NCBI GenBank assembly: GCA_028226735.1
Contig: JAOIYV010000008.1
Coordinates: 1-38,238, forward strand
Length of the DNA: 38,238 nt
Reading direction: 5' to 3'
Origin: Candidatus Pelagibacter sp.
GTDB taxonomy: Bacteria > Pseudomonadota > Alphaproteobacteria > Pelagibacterales > Pelagibacteraceae
Shown here: positions 33,010 through 38,238 of the stretch, piece after piece
How positions within the stretch are numbered: position 1 is the stretch's first letter
How the letters are laid out: each line of letters opens with the position of its first letter
Notes under the pieces: model-generated
Databases searched by the model: none
What the model was told of the DNA's origin: nothing
Seen by the model: the letters and a program-made list of their open reading frames with translations, nothing else
Position numbers and translations under genes: made by a program

Positions 33010-33828
33010 ATGACTAAGAATTTAGATAATGAGGGATTAAAATCAATTGTCGATAATTATGACATCTTTTATATAGATTTATGGGGTGTCGTACACAATG
33101 GAATAACTTTGCATCACAATGCAATTCAAGCTTTAGAAAAAATTGCAGGTTTAAAAAAAAATTATGTTCTCTTAACAAATGCTCCAAGGCCAAACAAAAT
33201 AGTCAAAGGATTTTTAGAAAAAATGGGCATGAAAAAAGAAATTAGAGATAACGTATATTCGTCAGGCGAGGCTGCTTTAAGTTACTTAAAACAGAACCAT
33301 TTAGATGAAAAATTTTTTCATATTGGTCCACCAAGAGATTTTGATTTATTTTTAGATTTTAAAAAAAATATAAGTAAAGATATTGATCAAAGTTCTTATT
33401 TACTTTGCACAGGATTATTTGAAGATGAAGATGAAAATTTAAATTATTACAAGGAATTATTTAAAGAACATTTCAACAAAAAAATGATATGCACAAACCC
33501 GGATTTAATTGTAGATAGAGGAAATAAGAGAGAGTTGTGTGCTGGATCCGTAGCTTTAATTTTTGAAAAAATTGGTGGTAAAGTAGTTTACTTTGGTAAA
33601 CCCTTTCCTGAAGTTTATAATCAGTCTATTGATAGAGAAGGTAAGAAAGCTTTATCAATTGGTGACAATTTAAATACAGATATTAAAGGAGCTAATCTTT
33701 TAAATTTTGACTCACTTATTATATCAAATGGTATTCATAAAGATGAAATAAAAAAAGAAGGAATAGATGTGATATCAAAAAAATATGAAACTATAGTAAA
33801 TTTTATTCAAACTGAACTTAAATGGTAA
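33010..33828 (+). CDS. TIGR01459-type HAD hydrolase (class IIA, NagD-like)
   Basis: 272-aa HAD-superfamily phosphatase-like protein. Motif I is FYIDLWGVVHNG with Asp23 (W replaces the usual second Asp, a feature of this subfamily), motif II is VLLTNAPRP, the cap region is class IIA, and motif III/IV is ALSIGDNLNTDIKGANLL with GKPFPEVY before it. These proteins sit beside ribF in many alphaproteobacteria; a phosphatase in sugar or nucleotide metabolism is likely, but the substrate is unknown. It overlaps ribF by 7 bp and leads a probable operon through ileS and lspA. Confidence 0.85.
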   Translation: MTKNLDNEGLKSIVDNYDIFYIDLWGVVHNGITLHHNAIQALEKIAGLKKNYVLLTNAPRPNKIVKGFLEKMGMKKEIRDNVYSSGEAALSYLKQNHLDEKFFHIGPPRDFDLFLDFKKNISKDIDQSSYLLCTGLFEDEDENLNYYKELFKEHFNKKMICTNPDLIVDRGNKRELCAGSVALIFEKIGGKVVYFGKPFPEVYNQSIDREGKKALSIGDNLNTDIKGANLLNFDSLIISNGIHKDEIKKEGIDVISKKYETIVNFIQTELKW

Positions 33829-34751
33829 AAGACATGAAGTTATACAAAAATTTTAATATTTCTAAAAATCACAGACAGTCAATAATTTTAATTGGAAATT
33901 TTGATGGTGTTCATTTAGGGCATAAAAAGTTATTTCAAATAGCAAATGACTATAAAAAAAAATTCAAGTTAAAGATTGGAGTTGTAACGTTTGAGCCAAT
34001 ACCAAAGATGTATTTTAACAAAAATTTTAAAAATTTTAGGATTTCAAATATGGATCAAAAAAAAAGAATATTAAAAAGCCTGGGTGTAGATTTTTTGATT
34101 ACAAAAAAATTTGATAATACATTTTCAAAAATTAAATCCAATTCTTTTATTAAGGAAATTTTATCTAAAAAACTAGAAGCAAAATATATATTTGTTAGTA
34201 ATAATTTTAGATTTGGAAATAAAAGAGAAGGAACTGTTAAACAGTTAGTAAAAAATGAAAAAAATTATAATTATCAGATAGTAAAACCACAACCATATAA
34301 GTTGGGAAATAAAATTATCTCATCAACATATATTAGGTCTCTTTTAGAAAAAGGAGATTTAAAAAAAGCTAACAGAATTTTAAGTAGAAATTGGTCGGTC
34401 GAGGGAGTAGTTCAGAAGGGAAGGCAACAAGGAAAAAAAATTGGTTTTCCAACCTGTAATATTGATATTAAAGATTACGTAATTGCAAAGCCTGGAGTGT
34501 ATGCAGTAAAAGTGCACAAAAAAAACTCTGATAAATTGCTAAAAGGAATAGCAAACCTTGGTTATAGGCCGACATTTAACCAAAAAAAAATTTTATTAGA
34601 GGTACATATTTTTAATTTTTCTGGAAATCTTTACGATAAGTATTTATCAGTTGAATTCATAAAGTTTATAAGAAAAGAAAAAAAATTTAATAATGTTAAT
34701 CAATTAAAAAAACAAATTCAAAGTGATTTAACGATAGCTAAAAATAATTAA
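33822..34751 (+). CDS. ribF: bifunctional riboflavin kinase / FAD synthetase
   Basis: 309-aa enzyme making FMN and then FAD from riboflavin. The N-terminal adenylyltransferase has IGNFDGVHLGHKKL and the ISSTYIRSLL signature. The C-terminal riboflavin kinase has WSVEGVVQKGRQQGKKIGFPTCNI and GIANLGYRPTFN, and ends with VHIFNFSGNLYDKYLSVEFIKFIR. Length is typical. The start at 33822 overlaps the HAD gene stop as ATGGTAA; an internal Met at 33834 is an alternative. The ileS ATG lies 1 bp after its stop. Confidence 0.95.
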   Translation: MVKDMKLYKNFNISKNHRQSIILIGNFDGVHLGHKKLFQIANDYKKKFKLKIGVVTFEPIPKMYFNKNFKNFRISNMDQKKRILKSLGVDFLITKKFDNTFSKIKSNSFIKEILSKKLEAKYIFVSNNFRFGNKREGTVKQLVKNEKNYNYQIVKPQPYKLGNKIISSTYIRSLLEKGDLKKANRILSRNWSVEGVVQKGRQQGKKIGFPTCNIDIKDYVIAKPGVYAVKVHKKNSDKLLKGIANLGYRPTFNQKKILLEVHIFNFSGNLYDKYLSVEFIKFIRKEKKFNNVNQLKKQIQSDLTIAKNN

Positions 34752-34752
34752 A

Positions 34753-37467
34753 ATGAGTAAAGAAAATATAAATCTACCAAAAACTGCTTTTTCAATGAAA
34801 GCTAACCTGCAAAACAAAGAACCTGAAATTTTAGAATATTGGAAAAAGATTAATCTTTATAAAGAGCTTAGAAAAGCAAATAAGGGTAAGGAAAAATTTA
34901 TACTTCATGATGGCCCTCCATATGCAAATGGTAATATTCATATGGGTACTGCATTAAACAAAATTTTAAAAGATATTATTGTTAAGTTTCATCAGATGGA
35001 TGGTAAAGATTCAGTTTATGTTCCTGGATGGGACTGTCATGGTTTACCGATTGAATGGAAAATTGAAGAACAATATAAAAAAAATAAAAAGAATAAAAAT
35101 GAAGTTCCAGTAGTTGAATTCAGAAAAGAATGTAGGGCTTTTGCTGAAAAATGGATTGAAGTTCATAAGCAACAATTTAAAAGATTAGGAGTTGTAGGAG
35201 ACTGGGAGAACAATTATTCTACTATGAGCTTTGATGCAGAAGCCCAAATTGTTAGGGAGTTAGGTAAATTTTTAAAGGAGGGAAGTCTTTATAAAGGATT
35301 TAAGCCAGTGCTTTGGTCAACTGTGGAAAAAACTGCTTTAGCAGATGCAGAAGTTGAATATCAAGATCACAAGTCGGACACAATCTATACTGCTTTTCCA
35401 GTAAAAAAATCCAACCTTAAAGCCTTAGAGGGTGCAGATATTTTAATTTGGACCACAACTCCTTGGACAATACCAGCAAACAAAGCTTTAGCTTATAATC
35501 AAGCATTAGATTATTTAGTTATTCAAATAGATGATGATGGAGATTTTAAAAGTAGAAAAATAGTTGTAGCTGAAGAATTATTAGAGTCAGTTCTTAAGGA
35601 GTGTGATATTAAAAATTATAAAGAAATTAAAAAGTTTAAAGGAATAGAATTTAAAGACACTATTTGTAATCATCCATTTTTAGATATTGGATATGATTAT
35701 GATGTTTTAATGTTAGAAGCAAGGTTTGTGACAACTGAGCAAGGAACTGGCATTGTTCATTGCGCACCAAGTCATGGCCCTGATGATTTTAATTTATGTT
35801 TAAATCATGGAATTAAAGCAATAGAAACAGTTGATGGTGACGGAAAATATACTAAAAATGTTTCTTTGTTTGAAGGTATTCATATTTTTAAAGCAAATCC
35901 GATTGTTATTGAAAAACTCAAAGAGCAGAAAAAACTATTAAAAAATGGAGAATTATTCCATTCGTATCCACATTCATGGAGGTCAAAAGCTCCTTTAGTG
36001 CACAGAGCAACACCACAATGGTTTATTTCAATGGAAAGTCATGGACTTAGAAAAAAAGCACTAAAAGCACTTGATGAAACAATCTTTTATCCTGACAAAG
36101 GAAGAGAAAGAATAAGATCAATGATTGAAACAAGACCTGATTGGTGTGTTTCAAGACAAAGAGTGTGGGGGGTCCCGCTACCAATATTTGTTAATAAAGC
36201 AACCAAAGAGATTTTAGTTGATGATGAAGTAAATGAAAATATAGCAACCATTTATGAAAAAGAGGGTTCAGATTGTTGGTTTTCAGATGATTTTCAAAGA
36301 TTTCTGGGTACAAAATATGAAGCAAAAGACTACGAAAAGATAAGTGATATTGTCGAAGTTTGGTTTGATAGTGGCTGCACACACTCATTTGTTTTAGAGA
36401 AAAGAGACGATCTTAAGTGGCCAGCATCAATGTATTTGGAGGGATCAGATCAGCACCGAGGATGGTTTCATTCTTCACTTCTTGAGTCATGTGGAACAAG
36501 AGATAGAGCTCCATATGAGTCAATTTTATCACATGGATTTGTGGTAGATGGAAAAGGTCTTAAAATGTCTAAGTCTCTAGGGAATGTGATTGCACCCGAG
36601 GATATACTAAAAAAATACGGAGCTGATATTTTAAGAATATGGGTGGCCTCATCAAATTACGAAGAAGATTTGAGAATTGATTATTCCATTTTAGAACAAC
36701 ACGCAGAATCTTATAGAAAGATTAGAAATACTTTTAGATATTTATTAGGAAATTTAAACGATGAATTTAAAACTATTGATTTTAATGCATTGGATACCAA
36801 TCAATTTCCAGAATTAGAAAAATATATGCTTCATAAAGTTTATAGATTAAATGAAAATTTTAAGAATTACTTTAAGTCGTATGATTTTCATAATCTTTAT
36901 AAAGAACTGTTAAATTTTTGCACAGTAGATTTATCTTCATTTTATTTTGATATAAGAAAAGATGTATTGTACTGCGATTCAAAAGAATCTGAAAAACGAA
37001 AGAGCTGCATTATTGTATTAAATATTGTTCTTGAATCTTTAATTAAATGGTTTGCACCAATTCTTTCATTTACAACAGAGGAAATTTTTACTTTGATAAG
37101 TACAAATAAAAAAAGTATTCATTTAGAAAAATTTATAGAATTTCCAAAGTCATTTGAAAATAAAGATCTAAATGAAAAATGGATATCATTAAAAAAAGTA
37201 AGAGATATTTGCAATATTAGTATTGAAGCCAAAAGAGCTAGCAAAGAAATTGGATCTAGTCTAGAGGCAAATCTGTCAATTAGTTTGAACAAAAAATTAT
37301 TTGAGATTGTAAAAAATATAGATTTTGCAGAATTATGCATCACATCTAACGCACAAATTAAAAAAAGTGATTTAGAAGAGATAAAAGCAGTGACGACAAA
37401 AGCTGAAGGAATTAAATGTCCAGTTTGCTGGAAAATTAATAAAGATAAGTGTGAAAGACATATATAA
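34753..37467 (+). CDS. ileS: isoleucyl-tRNA synthetase
   Basis: 904-aa class Ia aminoacyl-tRNA synthetase that charges tRNA-Ile and edits Val. The HIGH-type motif is HMGT (63-66, with Thr in place of the last His, a substitution the class I signature permits) within ANGNIHMGTALNKILKD. The editing (CP1) domain has WTTTPWTIPANKA and GTGIVHCAPSHGPDDF, then KMSKS at 604-608. The C-terminal zinc-type motif is compact: CPVC near the end followed by C-x-x-H as the last groups, instead of a full second CxxC. Slightly shorter than the ~940 aa of typical bacterial enzymes. Overlaps no gene; spaced 1 bp from ribF and 15 bp from lspA. Confidence 0.97.
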   Translation: MSKENINLPKTAFSMKANLQNKEPEILEYWKKINLYKELRKANKGKEKFILHDGPPYANGNIHMGTALNKILKDIIVKFHQMDGKDSVYVPGWDCHGLPIEWKIEEQYKKNKKNKNEVPVVEFRKECRAFAEKWIEVHKQQFKRLGVVGDWENNYSTMSFDAEAQIVRELGKFLKEGSLYKGFKPVLWSTVEKTALADAEVEYQDHKSDTIYTAFPVKKSNLKALEGADILIWTTTPWTIPANKALAYNQALDYLVIQIDDDGDFKSRKIVVAEELLESVLKECDIKNYKEIKKFKGIEFKDTICNHPFLDIGYDYDVLMLEARFVTTEQGTGIVHCAPSHGPDDFNLCLNHGIKAIETVDGDGKYTKNVSLFEGIHIFKANPIVIEKLKEQKKLLKNGELFHSYPHSWRSKAPLVHRATPQWFISMESHGLRKKALKALDETIFYPDKGRERIRSMIETRPDWCVSRQRVWGVPLPIFVNKATKEILVDDEVNENIATIYEKEGSDCWFSDDFQRFLGTKYEAKDYEKISDIVEVWFDSGCTHSFVLEKRDDLKWPASMYLEGSDQHRGWFHSSLLESCGTRDRAPYESILSHGFVVDGKGLKMSKSLGNVIAPEDILKKYGADILRIWVASSNYEEDLRIDYSILEQHAESYRKIRNTFRYLLGNLNDEFKTIDFNALDTNQFPELEKYMLHKVYRLNENFKNYFKSYDFHNLYKELLNFCTVDLSSFYFDIRKDVLYCDSKESEKRKSCIIVLNIVLESLIKWFAPILSFTTEEIFTLISTNKKSIHLEKFIEFPKSFENKDLNEKWISLKKVRDICNISIEAKRASKEIGSSLEANLSISLNKKLFEIVKNIDFAELCITSNAQIKKSDLEEIKAVTTKAEGIKCPVCWKINKDKCERHI

Positions 37468-37482
37468 TAAATCTAATATTAA

Positions 37483-37980
37483 ATGATCAAGATGAATTAT
37501 AAAAAATTTTTGACTAGTTCATTAATTGTTTTGGCAATTTTCTTTATTGATAGAATTTCTAAAATATATGTTCTTAATTTAGCTCAACAAAATGATATTT
37601 TAAATATGTACATAACATCTTATTTTAACTTATATTTAATTTGGAATAAGGGAATAGCTTTTGGTTTATTTTCTTTCGACACTGATTATATCTATAACTT
37701 AATAACAATAATAATAATTATAGTTATAATAATTATTATAGCTATGATTATAAATGCAAATAGTTTCAAAAAATATTTACTATTAGGGATACTAGGAGGA
37801 TCATTAGGTAATGTTTTTGATAGGATATATTACTCAGCAGTTCCAGACTTTATAGATTTTCACATAAATGAATTTCACTGGTTTGTATTTAATATTGCAG
37901 ATATATTTATTACATTAGGTGTAATAGGACTTATTTTTGACGAAATTATATATAGTATTAAAAAAAATGAAAAAAATTAA
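37483..37980 (+). CDS. lspA: lipoprotein signal peptidase (signal peptidase II)
   Basis: 165-aa integral membrane aspartic protease that cleaves prolipoprotein signal peptides. Conserved blocks: FFIDRISKIYV, NLYLIWNKGIAFGLF, GGSLGNVFDRIYYSAVPDFIDFH with catalytic Asp113, and FNIADIFITLG with Asp140. Four transmembrane helices; one is an almost pure Ile run coded by an ATT/ATA-rich tract around 37690-37750. The start may be 37483 or 37492. Its stop overlaps the next gene's start region by 14 bp, and that gene encodes a lipoprotein. Confidence 0.95.
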   Translation: MIKMNYKKFLTSSLIVLAIFFIDRISKIYVLNLAQQNDILNMYITSYFNLYLIWNKGIAFGLFSFDTDYIYNLITIIIIIVIIIIIAMIINANSFKKYLLLGILGGSLGNVFDRIYYSAVPDFIDFHINEFHWFVFNIADIFITLGVIGLIFDEIIYSIKKNEKN

Positions 37981-38238
37981 TAATTTATTTTATATTCTAC
38001 TTATATTTTTTATAGCATTTGTAGGTTGCCAAAGCGTAAAAGATGGATTAACTGGAAATAAAAAACAAAATAGTGATGAATTTTTAATTGAAAAAAAAAA
38101 TCCATTAACCAAACCACCAGATTATGAAAAATTACCAAGCCCAGAAACTGCCACACAAGAAGAAAATCAAGATGATAATTTTGATTTAAAAAAAGTATTG
38201 GGGCAAGCAAAAAATAAAACAAGCACACAAAATCAAAA
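37967..38238 (+). CDS. BamF-like (DUF3035) lipoprotein, 5' part (runs off the window)
   Basis: The frame is open from the ATG at 37967 to the end of the window, at least 90 codons, and not closed. The signal peptide ends in the lipobox AFVGC (Cys21). The mature N-terminus has SDEFLIEKKNPLTKPPDYEKLPSPE, whose core (DEF-x-(V/I)-x-(K/R)-(K/R)-x-P-L-x-x-P-P-(D/E)-(F/Y)-x-x-L-P-x-P) is the DUF3035 signature. DUF3035 is the BamF component of the alphaproteobacterial beta-barrel assembly machinery, an outer-membrane lipoprotein. The gene overlaps lspA by 14 bp, the order expected in alphaproteobacteria. Confidence 0.85.
   Translation, partial: MKKINNLFYILLIFFIAFVGCQSVKDGLTGNKKQNSDEFLIEKKNPLTKPPDYEKLPSPETATQEENQDDNFDLKKVLGQAKNKTSTQNQ

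Noticed and set aside
38010..38228. Minus-strand ORF at the right end
   Set aside because: Lies opposite the BamF-like lipoprotein frame, which has a signal peptide, lipobox and DUF3035 signature; the reverse product is low-complexity and hydrophobic.

Overview
The window looks like a stretch of a SAR11-type (Pelagibacter-like) alphaproteobacterial chromosome. The evidence is a very AT-rich sequence with A/T-ending codons, intergenic gaps that are mostly tiny or negative, and alphaproteobacterial markers: a DUF3035/BamF-type lipoprotein after lspA, a TIGR01459-type HAD hydrolase next to ribF, heptosyltransferase-like and GT17-like glycosyltransferases, and CTTG-N18-CTATATG heat-shock promoters. 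I see no tRNA, rRNA, phage genes, transposase, integrase or CRISPR array. Nearly everything is core metabolism and housekeeping.

Layout. 1-2.2 kb: 3' end of a MurU-like nucleotidyltransferase, gpmA (reverse), a VanZ-like membrane protein and a lytic-transglycosylase-like lipoprotein. 2.2-7.4 kb (reverse): a tightly packed operon msrA - 3-mercaptopyruvate sulfurtransferase - RND adaptor - RND pump. 7.5-9 kb: an EamA transporter and an AlkA-like glycosylase. 9-12 kb: DUF1330 and GT17 proteins, then a purine-type phosphoribosyltransferase convergent with an NCS2 purine permease (salvage). 12.2-15.2 kb: small lipoprotein, Hsp20 and oligopeptidase B. 15.2-18.8 kb: J-domain protein, GT9, DapA-like aldolase/lyase and cyclopropane-fatty-acyl-phospholipid synthase. 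18.8-21.3 kb: a protein with a histone-H1-like Lys/Pro tail and coiled coil, a TPR protein, a small membrane protein and a DUF393 protein. 21.3-24.8 kb: tldD/pmbA and a periplasmic protein. 24.8-29.3 kb: YczE-like membrane protein, BipA, a DEAD-box helicase with a perfect tandem repeat, and a 37-codon basic ORF. 29.3-30.9 kb: a small accessory patch. 30.9-32.9 kb: groEL/groES (reverse). 33-38.2 kb: HAD hydrolase, ribF, ileS, lspA and a bamF-like gene, apparently one operon running off the end.

The most unusual structure is at 30.0-30.9 kb. The last 14-15 bases of groEL plus its terminator (88 bp) occur a second time 798 bp away at about 93% identity. The two copies bracket a short module with GACATTGAA iterons, an 11-bp perfect inverted repeat and an orphan 165-codon ORF whose stop codon lies at the first bases of the repeat. 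This resembles a mini-island inserted at the 3' end of groEL, with no recombinase visible. The second notable signal is upstream of hsp20: a CTTGAAA-type sigma-32 promoter followed by a roughly 55-nt leader that can fold into a ROSE-like RNA thermometer, with UUGCU facing AGGA through a central G-G. The groES promoter has the same CTTGAAAT element and a perfect alphaproteobacterial -10, but no thermometer.

Most genes have no Shine-Dalgarno sequence. Strong ones are seen only at hsp20, groES, groEL and the purine permease. Five of twelve convergent gene pairs share a 4-bp overlap in which both stop codons are packed, a clear sign of genome streamlining.
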